Source: Xanthobacter autotrophicus (lineage in GTDB: Bacteria; Pseudomonadota; Alphaproteobacteria; Rhizobiales; Xanthobacteraceae). From it: DNA of 64,000 bases. Positions 56,202 to 64,000 of this stretch are shown here, piece after piece. The DNA lies in assembly GCF_043194295.1 (NCBI RefSeq), contig NZ_JBAFVK010000004.1, one strand, 5' to 3'. Made by a program: the position numbers and the translations under genes. Under the pieces are notes generated by a model. It worked only from the letters and a program-made list of their open reading frames with translations. It was not told the DNA's origin and did not search any database. Within the stretch, counting starts at the first letter, position 1. Each line of letters begins with the position of its first letter.

Positions 56202-57518
56202 ATGGAACCCACACTGGCCCCCGCGGGCCGGCTGCGCATCGTCGTGGCCGGATGGGAGGGCGGCGGCAACGTGCCGCCGACACTTGCCGCTGTCGAGGCG
56301 CTCTGCGCCCGCGGCCACGACGTGACCCTTGTCGCCGACGATTCCATGGTCAGCGACGCACGGGCGGCGGGTGCGCATTTCGTGGGCTGGAAGCGGGCGC
56401 CGAACCGGCCCGACCGCTCCGCTGCGAGTGCTCCGGTGCGTGACGACGAGTGGCCCGATCCGTTCGCCGTCATGGCGGCCTGGTCCGAGCGGATCTTCCT
56501 CGGCCCCTCCGATGCCTATGCGCGCGATCTCATCGACGTGATGACGGTGCGCCCGGCCGACGTGCTGGTCGCCAGCGACCTGCTGTTCGGAAGCGTGCTG
56601 GCGGGAGAGGTGGCGCAGATCCCCACCGCGGTCCTTGCGCCCAACGTCTCGCTCTCCCCGCTGCCGGGGCATCCCCCGTTCGGTCCCGGCTTCCTTCCGG
56701 CCGCGAGCGACGCGGACCATGAGCGTGACCGTGCAGTCGCCGGGGCGGTGGAGGCGTTGTGGAACGGTTTCCTTCCGCACCTCAACGCCGCGCGCACGTC
56801 GCTGGGGCTGAAGCCGCTCGCCCGCGTGCTCGACCAGATGCGCGCGGCCGACCTCCAGCTGCTGGCGACGAGCGCGGCCTTCGATTTTCCCGTCGCCGGG
56901 CTTCCCGAGGAGGTCCGCTACATTGGGCCGCTGCTGCGCGAGCCGAGCTGGGCCGCGGGGAGCAGGGAAGGCTTCGAGGGGGCGGAGGGGCCGCGCGTGC
57001 TGGTCTCCTTCAGCACCACGGAACAGGGGCAGCGCGCCGTGCTCGCCCGCCTCGTGGAGGTGCTCGGCGCCCTGCCGGTGGAGGCGATCGTCACGCTCGG
57101 CGACATGCTCGAAGCCTCCGACCTTCCGGCCCGTCCCAATGTGCGGATCGTAGCGTCCGCCTCGCATGAGGCGATCCTGCCGCGGGCGACCCTGGCCATC
57201 ACCCATGGCGGGCATGGCACCACCCTGCGCGCGCTCCGGCACGGCGTGCCGCTGCTGGTCCTGCCCATGGGCCGCGACCAGAACGAGAATGCCGCGCGTG
57301 TCGAATATCACGGCGCGGGCCTGAGGCTCGACCCGGCGAGCGACGCCGGCGCCATCGCCGCAGCCATCTGCCGGCTGATCGATCAGCCCGCCTTCGTGCA
57401 GAATGCGCGCAGGATCGCAGACGCCCTGCGTGCCGAGGCGCCGGCGCGGGAGCGCTTCGTTGCGGAGATCGAAGGTCTCGCGGCCCGGCGTCGGGCCCGT
57501 CCGACCTGCGCGGCCTGA
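56202..57518 (+). CDS. GT1-family (MGT/UGT-type) UDP-glycosyltransferase
   Basis: 438 residues, GT-B fold. The N-terminal acceptor domain opens with LRIVVAGWEGGGNVPPTLAAVEALCARGHDVTLV (key catalytic-His position replaced near GGGNVPP). The C-terminal donor domain has ITHGGHGTTLRALRHGVPLL and LPMGRDQNENAARV, the nucleotide-sugar motif of the UGT/macrolide glycosyltransferase group. It would transfer a sugar from a UDP or TDP donor to a small hydrophobic acceptor such as an antibiotic, flavonoid or carotenoid. GGAGG is 6 bases before the ATG at 56202, which is preferred over the ATG at 56196. It is paired with the TetR gene, so an inducible inactivation function is plausible. Confidence 0.87.
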   Translation: MEPTLAPAGRLRIVVAGWEGGGNVPPTLAAVEALCARGHDVTLVADDSMVSDARAAGAHFVGWKRAPNRPDRSAASAPVRDDEWPDPFAVMAAWSERIFLGPSDAYARDLIDVMTVRPADVLVASDLLFGSVLAGEVAQIPTAVLAPNVSLSPLPGHPPFGPGFLPAASDADHERDRAVAGAVEALWNGFLPHLNAARTSLGLKPLARVLDQMRAADLQLLATSAAFDFPVAGLPEEVRYIGPLLREPSWAAGSREGFEGAEGPRVLVSFSTTEQGQRAVLARLVEVLGALPVEAIVTLGDMLEASDLPARPNVRIVASASHEAILPRATLAITHGGHGTTLRALRHGVPLLVLPMGRDQNENAARVEYHGAGLRLDPASDAGAIAAAICRLIDQPAFVQNARRIADALRAEAPARERFVAEIEGLAARRRARPTCAA

Positions 57519-57999
57519 CGCCCCGCCTCCTACGTTTCACATCTCTTGTGGTCGTGACCTCCGCATTCCCCCGCGGCGGAGGAACGAGAAGCCGTGTCCC
57601 GGCGTAGGTGTAATCCGCGCCGGGACACGCTCATCAGCCGCGGTTCCATTCCGGCTGGGGGAAGAGTTGGCGATGGAGAGCGTTCTCGCTGCAAAGGAGG
57701 CCACCGGAGGGGGCTCGGTCATCGACCCTTGGCAATCGCTGCCTCTGCCCCCTGCTACAAAAGAGAACGCGTTGTCCGATCAGCTTGCGATGCAAGCAGA
57801 TCGACGCGTGCTCTGGCGGGCTGATAAGGCTAAATCCTACCGCCACAGAGACCTATGCCCGACATAATCACGATCAACGTCGGTCGTTCAGAACGGTTTT
57901 CCCAAAGCGGAGCCTTCACAATGTGCGCCGATCATGGGAAGCAATTGGATCGAAAGTCGTTTTGCTTTTCGGCCCGTGGCGCTTCCTCTGGAGACTATA
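57519..57999. other. 481-base spacer with a long inverted repeat and a possible small ORF
   Basis: The main structure is the 12-bp inverted repeat at 57593-57629. A 64-codon frame (ATG 57673, stop at 57867) lies inside but has no homologue I know and only a weak ribosome-binding site, so it is not called. Base use is clearly less GC-rich than in the core regions. Confidence 0.45.
57593..57629. repeat. perfect 12-bp inverted repeat
   Basis: CGTGTCCCGGCG (57593-57604) and CGCCGGGACACG (57618-57629) flank 13 bases. It lies 75 bases after the glycosyltransferase stop. There is no T run after it; it may end the tetR-glycosyltransferase mRNA or be an operator. Confidence 0.6.
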
Positions 58000-60840
58000 A
58001 TGATCGGCGAAATCGGGAGCTTCGGCGTGCGGCGAGGCGGCCACCGCCGTTATCTTTTGGCATTTTGCGCGATCATCGCGGTTTCCGCTGCGCAGTGCCT
58101 GCCTTCCAGGGCCCAGGTGCCGGATCGCGCCAGCGTCGGCGACTTTGACGCCAGCAAGCTGCCGCGGGTTCCCGGTGCCAAGGACGTTTTCGCCAGCCCA
58201 TCTACGACGATCTTCGTCTCACCCCAGGCGATCGGCCCGACGACTGACGCGGTCGAAAAGGCGCTCACAGCCCTCGGCTGGCAACAATATACCGCGCCAA
58301 ACGCGGCCTCTGCTGAAAACCCGACGATGAAGACCATGACGTTAAAGAAGGGATCGCAGGCCCTCAACGTCTTCATCACAGTCGCGCCAGCCCAGAATAA
58401 CGCCATCAGCGTACAATATTCCGCTGTTCCACTGAAGGTGGACCTGCCTTTCACGGCCGATGCCGCCAGTATCGAATATTCGCCGGACAGGCCGTCGTTG
58501 AGCCTGACAAGCGGCGAGCCGGTCGAAAAGCTCCTCGATTTCTACCGCCGGGAACTCGCCGGCCGAGGCTGGTTTCTGTGGTCGGCAAAGGCCAATGGAA
58601 AGCAGGCGCCGGGAGGTCCTTCGGGAACGCTCCATGACGGCGGGGGCTACGCCTATTTTGTCAGCGACCAGAGCCCGAAAACGGCCTTGGCGCTCGTGCT
58701 GCAAAAGGCCGACGCCGGAAAAGTCAGGGTTGAGATCACGCCGCAGCCGATCAGCATTCTTGAGAACGCCCGCCAAGTCTATCTCAACCGCGACAATGTC
58801 GCGCCTCTGGTCGTCGTCTCCGATCTGCCGCGCCTCCCGGGCGCACGTGACACAGGAAAGTCAACCGCCGAGCGCGTATCTTACTCAGTTCCCGGTCATG
58901 TTCCCGCCACGACCGCGGCGATCAAGGCGCTGCTGGCCGCCCAGGGCTGGAGCTTTTGTGTGGTTCCGTTGGATGACCGGCATTCGACCTGGCTGACCTT
59001 CATCAAGGGGCAGCAGGGCCTTTCGGTTCGGTTCACCATTTCGCCCGGCAGGAACGAGGACACCACGGATCAGACCACGGTGGAGTATGTGGCCGATCGG
59101 TTGCAATTCGCTCCGCCGGTTCCGGACGACGCCCTCGACGTGGTGTTCGACGAGCATCGGCCTTATCTCAGCCTGACCTCGGGCGGCACGCCGCAGAGCC
59201 TGCGTGAATTCTATGCCCGCAAGCTCGCCGAAAGCGATTGGGAGCTGCTCCCGGATGCGGACATCGCGGCGAAATGGCCGAATGCGAAGCTTGATCCCAA
59301 ACCCGCGAATGGCGACATCGCCTATTTCATGCGCGGCAATACCCGGCCGCTCACGCTCGTCTTGCGGACGAACGATCTCGGCAGGACGCTGGTGGAGCTG
59401 AAAACACCCTTCTTCGCCGAACTGCAGTCGGTCGAGGCCGATGGCGATATCTTCGGCCTGCCGGTCCCCAAGCCGCGCAGGAATGCGGGTGGCACGAATG
59501 GCGGGACCGGGCGGGAGATCCACGTCCAGGTCCAGGCAAGCCTCGAAGCGGTGCTGTCGTTCTACAGGGGTGCGCTTTCGGCGCGCGGGTGGAAAGAGGA
59601 TGCGCCGCGCAGTACGATCGGTCCGGACGAGGCGGTGGTGAATTTCAACTTTCCCGAAGGCACGGCGACTCTGAAGCTCGCTCGCCAGTACGGGCTGACG
59701 ACCGTTAGCCTCATTGAGAAAATCACCAAGCCCAAGACCAATGGCGTGACGGGCGGCGGCTCGGTCAATGACCTGCTGCAGCAGGCTCAGCAGATGATGC
59801 GCGCGGCCGAATCGATGCCCGGCGGTGCCGCGATGCCGCAGGCCCCCGCGCACGGGGCCGGCGATTCCGTCGAGCCGCTGCGGCCGCTCGCGGGCGGCAG
59901 CGCGCCTATCCCGCTCCCGGAGACCGCGCAGGACGTCGATTTCGACGGCGAGGACGGAACGCTCCAATTCACGAGCAAGTCCAACGTCAAGTCGATCGCC
60001 GAGTTTTTCCGGTCGGCCCTGAAGCAGTCCGGATGGCGCGCGAAGCCAGGCGTGATCAACAACGCCAACATGGCGCAGCTCCAATTCGCCAAGGGGAACA
60101 AGGATCTCTCCATCACGGTCATGAAGATGGGCCCCAGCACCAATGTGAATGCGCGGGGCTCGGGCCTGCAGATTGCGGGCGCGAAGCCCGATGAGCCCGC
60201 CCAGAAGAACGAAAGTCGTACGGGCGGTGCGCCAGCGCCGTCGGCAGATGATCTCATCGTCGAGGAGAGCGCGGGGCTGCCGGTTCCCAAGCGCCACACG
60301 ATGTCGGAAGGAACCCAGACACCGTTCCGGCGCGAGCTCAACGCCAATGTGCCGCTCGACCTCGCCGCGGTCCTGGAATTCTACCGGCGCGAGCTTGGCA
60401 ATCGAAACTGGAAAGAGGAGGCCAAAGGCCAGGTGGTCGCGGCCGACCGTGCGACGGTCCGCTTCACGTCCCCTGACGGGCCCGCCGTGTTGAAGCTCGG
60501 TCGAAAGGGCAATGAAACAACGGTCAACCTGAGCCTGAAAAATCCGGAGGCGGCCCGGAAAGCGGGCATTTTGCCGGAAGCCGGAAAGGCCCGCGTGATG
60601 TTCGGCAATATCATGCCAGACGAATTATCACTCACCTTCAATAATCGGGCGATCAAGGTCGCAGGAAATGCTGGAACCAAGGCGCCTGACGGGCCAACCT
60701 TGGATCTAGCGCCCGGGAAGTACAAATATTCGATCAAAACAGGCGGAAGGGTTCAGGCCGACGAAGTGGAGGTTCGCTCCGACGAAACCTGGGGACTGAT
60801 GATCGGCCCCGGGGGGGTGCTGGCGCTGCAGGCCTATTGA
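58000..60840 (+). CDS. 946-residue secreted protein of seven W-anchored repeat modules, unknown function
   Basis: Signal peptide at residues about 17-39 (YLLAFCAIIAVSAAQCLPSRAQ), with the start at 58000 supported by GGAG upstream. The mature chain repeats a module of about 90 residues: a lead (LPRVPGA or GLPVPK), an amphipathic helix of the type LxxFYRxxLxxxGW, then strands ending in a hydrophobic (ALVLQK, TLKLAR) segment. The Trp anchors are at 94, 191, 317, 414, 531, 679 and 804. Modules 1-2 and 3-4 are a duplicated pair, exactly 223 residues apart; modules 5 and 7 are close copies. The last 100 residues form a different, beta-rich domain. I do not recognise the family. It is monocistronic and less GC-rich than its surroundings. 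Confidence 0.8.
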   Translation: MIGEIGSFGVRRGGHRRYLLAFCAIIAVSAAQCLPSRAQVPDRASVGDFDASKLPRVPGAKDVFASPSTTIFVSPQAIGPTTDAVEKALTALGWQQYTAPNAASAENPTMKTMTLKKGSQALNVFITVAPAQNNAISVQYSAVPLKVDLPFTADAASIEYSPDRPSLSLTSGEPVEKLLDFYRRELAGRGWFLWSAKANGKQAPGGPSGTLHDGGGYAYFVSDQSPKTALALVLQKADAGKVRVEITPQPISILENARQVYLNRDNVAPLVVVSDLPRLPGARDTGKSTAERVSYSVPGHVPATTAAIKALLAAQGWSFCVVPLDDRHSTWLTFIKGQQGLSVRFTISPGRNEDTTDQTTVEYVADRLQFAPPVPDDALDVVFDEHRPYLSLTSGGTPQSLREFYARKLAESDWELLPDADIAAKWPNAKLDPKPANGDIAYFMRGNTRPLTLVLRTNDLGRTLVELKTPFFAELQSVEADGDIFGLPVPKPRRNAGGTNGGTGREIHVQVQASLEAVLSFYRGALSARGWKEDAPRSTIGPDEAVVNFNFPEGTATLKLARQYGLTTVSLIEKITKPKTNGVTGGGSVNDLLQQAQQMMRAAESMPGGAAMPQAPAHGAGDSVEPLRPLAGGSAPIPLPETAQDVDFDGEDGTLQFTSKSNVKSIAEFFRSALKQSGWRAKPGVINNANMAQLQFAKGNKDLSITVMKMGPSTNVNARGSGLQIAGAKPDEPAQKNESRTGGAPAPSADDLIVEESAGLPVPKRHTMSEGTQTPFRRELNANVPLDLAAVLEFYRRELGNRNWKEEAKGQVVAADRATVRFTSPDGPAVLKLGRKGNETTVNLSLKNPEAARKAGILPEAGKARVMFGNIMPDELSLTFNNRAIKVAGNAGTKAPDGPTLDLAPGKYKYSIKTGGRVQADEVEVRSDETWGLMIGPGGVLALQAY

Positions 60841-61183
60841 TCGGCATGGAGTCCGGTTTCATACGGGCTCACATTGGTGACGATTCAGACGGCGGCGAGG
60901 GTGTTGGCTGCGTCCTCACGGTGCCGACCGTCGATTCGTTGGCGACATGAGAGACGCCGCCTTGTGTCGGCCTCGTCGATGAGGGCGCCGATCAGCTGGA
61001 TGCTGCAGAACCGGCGTGCAAAGGCGAGCGAACGGTCTTTACGCCATGCGCGTCTGCGGCCTGATATCGCGCCTTCCAACACCGCGCCGTTTAGCCTATC
61101 GCCTTTTGAAAGGTCCCGTGGTGTTAGTCGACAGAGCGAGGATTCTGCGTTTGATGCGGCGCGGATGAAGGCTGGGATCGCGA
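60841..61183. other. 343-base spacer before the LuxR-type gene
   Basis: No clear gene or repeat. A minus-strand open frame of 122 codons (60885-61253) overlaps the start of the next gene; it is Arg-rich, has no recognised motif and is probably not coding. Confidence 0.4.
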
Positions 61184-61957
61184 GTGCCCGTGAACATCGA
61201 AGCCATACACCTCCTTTGGGACGAATTGTCCGACTTCGAGGCCGGTCAATCACCGATGGCGGCCGCCCATCTCATGACGGCGCTCTGCGAAGCGACGGGG
61301 GCCTGGAACGCCACTTGGGCCGGTGCCATCCGTCTTGGCGATGTGGCCCCCGCCGATCCCCTTCAGGGCTGGCGCGTCGCGGCCATGCAAGCCTTGCATC
61401 CGGTCCAGCCCCATCCCGATGAACAGCATTTCAAGGAGATCATGCAGGTCTGGGACCGACGCGAGATCGATCCCTCCTTCCTTCTGCCCATGCAGAATGT
61501 CGGCACGTTCCGCACCTATTCCTTCCGCCGGGAACTGCCCGAGGACTGGTTCGAGACGCCCTTCTACCGGCGGCACTACGGTTCGGTGAGCACGCACGAT
61601 GCGATCTTCGTCGCCTTTCCCCTGAATGCCGATTGCGAATCCCATTTCGGCTTTTATTCGGGCAAGACCTTCACCGATGAGGAGATCGCGCAACTCGTCC
61701 ACGCGCTGCGCGGCATCAAATGGTTTCACCGCCATCTGATGTTGGGGCACGGCCTCATCATGGCCTCTTCGCCTCTGACGCCGGCGGAGCGGCGGGTGCT
61801 GCACATGCTGCTCACCAAGGCCACGGAAAAGGCGATCGGTCGCGAGCTGGAAATCGCCACCTCCACGGCCCACCAGCACGTCACGCGCATCTTCCGCAAA
61901 TTCGGCGTGAGCAGCCGCGCGGAACTCATGAGCCTATGGCTCAATGGCGCCGGCTAA
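61184..61957 (+). CDS. LuxR-type HTH transcriptional regulator
   Basis: 257 residues from a GTG at 61184 (a second GTG at 61190 is possible). The C-terminal 60 residues are a LuxR/GerE HTH: LTPAERRVLHMLLTKATEKA then IGRELEIATSTAHQHVTRIF and RKFGVSSRAELMSLW. The first 190 residues are a sensor of unclear type; the pattern of Trp, Tyr and Asp residues that binds acyl-homoserine lactones in TraR/LuxR is not evident, and there is no receiver-domain Asp-Lys set. No luxI-like gene is in the window. It is convergent with the autotransporter gene, with 113 bases between stops. Confidence 0.82.
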   Translation: MPVNIEAIHLLWDELSDFEAGQSPMAAAHLMTALCEATGAWNATWAGAIRLGDVAPADPLQGWRVAAMQALHPVQPHPDEQHFKEIMQVWDRREIDPSFLLPMQNVGTFRTYSFRRELPEDWFETPFYRRHYGSVSTHDAIFVAFPLNADCESHFGFYSGKTFTDEEIAQLVHALRGIKWFHRHLMLGHGLIMASSPLTPAERRVLHMLLTKATEKAIGRELEIATSTAHQHVTRIFRKFGVSSRAELMSLWLNGAG

Positions 61958-62070
61958 CCGCTATCAGGCTCGGATCGGCGGCGGATCGGATGGGTTCTTC
62001 CCGGCTACACCTCGGGGGCTGACGAAGCCTCCAAGGGAACCGATGAGCCATTCCTAAGATAAGCCTTACC

Positions 62071-64000
62071 TCAGAACTTCCAGGCGAATTCCGCCGAGAA
62101 CGCGCTCTGTGAGGCGCCGGAGGCGATCTGCCCGTTATATTTGACCGAGAGGGTGGCAAGCTCCGAGGCGGCATAGCCGAGCCCCGCGCCCACCAGCAAG
62201 GCATCCTGCGCGATGGGGGCGCCCGCCACCTGGAAGGGCGTCGTCCCGCCGGCAAAGAGCATGCTCGCATAAGGCGTCGTGTCGCCGAAGGCGTGCTGCC
62301 AGGCGAGGGTCACGCTCGGGGTCAAAGGCCGCCCGAACACACCGATGGAAGTGGCGAGCCGCATGCCCAGCGTCGAATAGGTCGTCTCGAACGATGCGGT
62401 ACTGACGCCGAGCGCCGCCGCCCCGCCGGTCTCGGTGAGGGAGGCGCCATCGAGGTTGAGATAGGCCAGCCCTGCGAACGGCTCCACATCGAAGGCGCCG
62501 AAGGTGAGGCCATAGGCCAATTCGCCGAAGGACTGGAAAGAGCCTGAACTATAGCCGCCGGAAATCGCTTCATAGAAGCCGGGGAAGGCGACGGTGCGGT
62601 CCATGGAGACTTCATGCCAGCCATAGGTCAAAGCCCCGCGCGCGGCGAGGCGGCCGAACTGGGCCGCGCCGTAAAGGCCCATGTCGTACGTGTCGATGGA
62701 GCCGGAGGAGGCCCGGTCCGCCACATCGAAATTGGACCGGCCATAGCCGCCGAAGAGGCCGGCGCGTGCGGTCTCGCTCACCGCCACGTCGGCACCGATG
62801 AGGAAGCCGCCAATGGTGTTGGAGACGCTGGCCGCATTGCTGTTGCCGTTGGTGTCACCCCAGCCGCCATAGCCCAGCGCCCACAAAGTGGGGGTGAGGC
62901 CGGCCCCGAGGCGGGCGGTGGCCGGAGCCTTCACCGGCATGGCGTAGCCGAGCGGCGCGGCGCCTTCCGGCGTGAGCGCCTGGATCAGGCGCGCGCCCAC
63001 CGCATCGCGGACATAGCTCGATTGCTGCACGATCACCGTGCTCGCCGACGCATAAGCCTCGCCAGAGAGCGCGGCGAACGCGGCCCCCGGCGTTGTGCCC
63101 TTGGGCAGAGCGAGAATGGCGTCATAGATGGGATTGCCGTCGCCGAGGGGCTGGGCGGCGTTGGCGGCACCGGCCTCGTTCGGCGTGCGGGCGAAGGTGG
63201 TGAACGCAACGTCGTTATAGATCAGCCCCAGATACACATTGTGGGTGTCGTAGGAGAGGCCCGGATCGAGGAAGATGTAAGTGCTGGAGGGCAAGTCGCC
63301 AGTGAGCGAACCGAACGTGCCGGTGACCGTGCCGGAGGTGGTGATGATGGCGTAGGCCGTTCCCGGCAGGAACACCGCCGCGCCGGCATTCACGGCGACG
63401 GATGCGCCGGAAGACAGGGTGACGGCACCCGTGGCCTCGATGAGGTCGTGGGCGCCGCCGGCGGTCACGTCCACCCGGTAGACCGAGCCGGAATTGAAGG
63501 CGACATCGCCATTCACGGTGAGGGTGCCCGGCGAATTGCCCGGTGCCGCGATGCCCCCTGAATTGACCACGAGCCCGCCGATTGTGCCCTGGCCGGCCAG
63601 AACGCCGCCGGTCTGCACAGTGAAGACGGAGGCGCCGAGGGCCGCATTGGCGAGGGTGACGGTGCCGTCCTCAACGAATGTGCCGCCGCTGAAGGTGCCG
63701 GACGATCCGAGCTGCACCGTGCCGCCGCCGCGGAAGGTCATGGTGCCCGCGCCCGAAAGGCCGCCGCTGAAGCCATAGGCATCGGAGCGGTCGAAGACCA
63801 AGGTGGCATTGTTCAGCACATCGCCGGTGAGGGAGCCCGCAGTGCCGCCATCGCCGATCTGCAGCGTGCCGGCGGAAATGGTCGTGCCGCCCGCATAGAT
63901 GTTGGCGCCGGTGAGGATGAGGGTGGACGCCCCCTCCTTGGTCAGGGCGCCATCGCCGGAGATGACGCCAGCGAACGTTGCGTCGGCGCCCTGGTTGACG
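62071..64000 (-). CDS. autotransporter (type Va) with PATR passenger, N-terminus beyond the window
   Basis: At least 643 residues; the frame is open to the right edge, so the signal peptide and most of the passenger are missing. The passenger shows glycine-rich beta-helix repeats of the PATR type (GGTTISAGTLQIGDGG; LTGDVLNNATLVFDRSD; GGGTVQLGSSGTFSGGTFVE; GNSPGTLTVNGDVAFNSGS). The last 270 or so residues (from about LGAGLTPTLWALGYGGWG) are the outer-membrane beta-barrel, ending in FSAEFAWKF with the C-terminal Phe used for BAM recognition. Such proteins are surface-exposed adhesins or enzymes; no catalytic motif is visible in the part present. Confidence 0.9.
   Translation of the reverse strand, partial: VNQGADATFAGVISGDGALTKEGASTLILTGANIYAGGTTISAGTLQIGDGGTAGSLTGDVLNNATLVFDRSDAYGFSGGLSGAGTMTFRGGGTVQLGSSGTFSGGTFVEDGTVTLANAALGASVFTVQTGGVLAGQGTIGGLVVNSGGIAAPGNSPGTLTVNGDVAFNSGSVYRVDVTAGGAHDLIEATGAVTLSSGASVAVNAGAAVFLPGTAYAIITTSGTVTGTFGSLTGDLPSSTYIFLDPGLSYDTHNVYLGLIYNDVAFTTFARTPNEAGAANAAQPLGDGNPIYDAILALPKGTTPGAAFAALSGEAYASASTVIVQQSSYVRDAVGARLIQALTPEGAAPLGYAMPVKAPATARLGAGLTPTLWALGYGGWGDTNGNSNAASVSNTIGGFLIGADVAVSETARAGLFGGYGRSNFDVADRASSGSIDTYDMGLYGAAQFGRLAARGALTYGWHEVSMDRTVAFPGFYEAISGGYSSGSFQSFGELAYGLTFGAFDVEPFAGLAYLNLDGASLTETGGAAALGVSTASFETTYSTLGMRLATSIGVFGRPLTPSVTLAWQHAFGDTTPYASMLFAGGTTPFQVAGAPIAQDALLVGAGLGYAASELATLSVKYNGQIASGASQSAFSAEFAWKF

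Noticed and set aside
60885..61253. 122-codon minus-strand frame that might be an IS remnant
   Set aside because: No transposase motif, inverted repeat or target duplication is visible, and it overlaps the LuxR-type gene start.

Overview
This 64 kb window is a stretch of high-GC chromosome packed with housekeeping genes. The gene content and order (CpoB/Pal/Tol block, DUF4164-ZapA pair, DUF1178, DUF2852, a TolB with a Tat-like leader, tkt-gap-pgk-class I fba, CsoR-CopA with YHS domains) point to an alphaproteobacterium of the Hyphomicrobiales. Xanthobacteraceae (Xanthobacter/Azorhizobium-like) is my best guess; this is inference from gene families and not a database match. No tRNA, rRNA, IS element, prophage or CRISPR array was found.

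Layout. 0-9 kb: a truncated GNAT gene, an SMR drug exporter, a hotdog thioesterase overlapping sfsA, an L,D-transpeptidase overlapping mepA (cell-wall pair), a fluoroacetate-dehalogenase-type hydrolase, a small secreted unknown, tadA, an rluB-type pseudouridine synthase with a very long repetitive Arg/Gly tail, and rsmD. 9-16 kb: csoR and copA diverge from a shared double operator, followed by comF, grxC, a nitrilase-family amidase and DUF1178, with ubiG on the other strand. 15.7-21 kb: trpS, murJ and a 729-residue secreted unknown. 21-26 kb: ftsH-tilS-cpoB-pal. 26-34 kb: Sel1 protein, ThiE-like, fba, pgk, gap, tkt. 34-36 kb: DUF4164, zapA, ybgC, DUF2852, TetR. 36.8-46.4 kb: ruvB, ruvA, ruvC (interrupted by a flavin reductase-like gene and a DUF1772 membrane protein), a PodJ-like polarity protein, a MerR regulator, yebC, ymdB, 5-formyl-THF cyclo-ligase and a 6S RNA candidate. 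46.8-55.4 kb: tolQRAB, suhB, mutL, map, radC. 55.5-64 kb: accessory DNA, with a TetR/glycosyltransferase pair under a perfect 12-bp palindrome, a 946-residue secreted protein built from seven W-anchored modules, a LuxR-type regulator and the C-terminal half of an autotransporter.

The most interesting results are: (1) the apparently scrambled order from 26 to 50.5 kb can be explained by two nested inversions whose endpoints fall in three long gene-free spacers plus the zapA/ybgC junction; undoing them restores zapA-6S-fau-ymdB-yebC-ruvCAB-ybgC-tolQRAB-pal-cpoB-tilS-ftsH in one direction; (2) the seven-module secreted protein at 58.0-60.8 kb, which contains an exact 223-residue internal duplication; (3) a shared AATGT-N5-ACATT element in front of a TetR gene and the neighbouring DUF2852 gene; (4) the 6S RNA candidate with a closing stem; (5) a fluoroacetate dehalogenase whose catalytic residues fall at the family's reference numbers.
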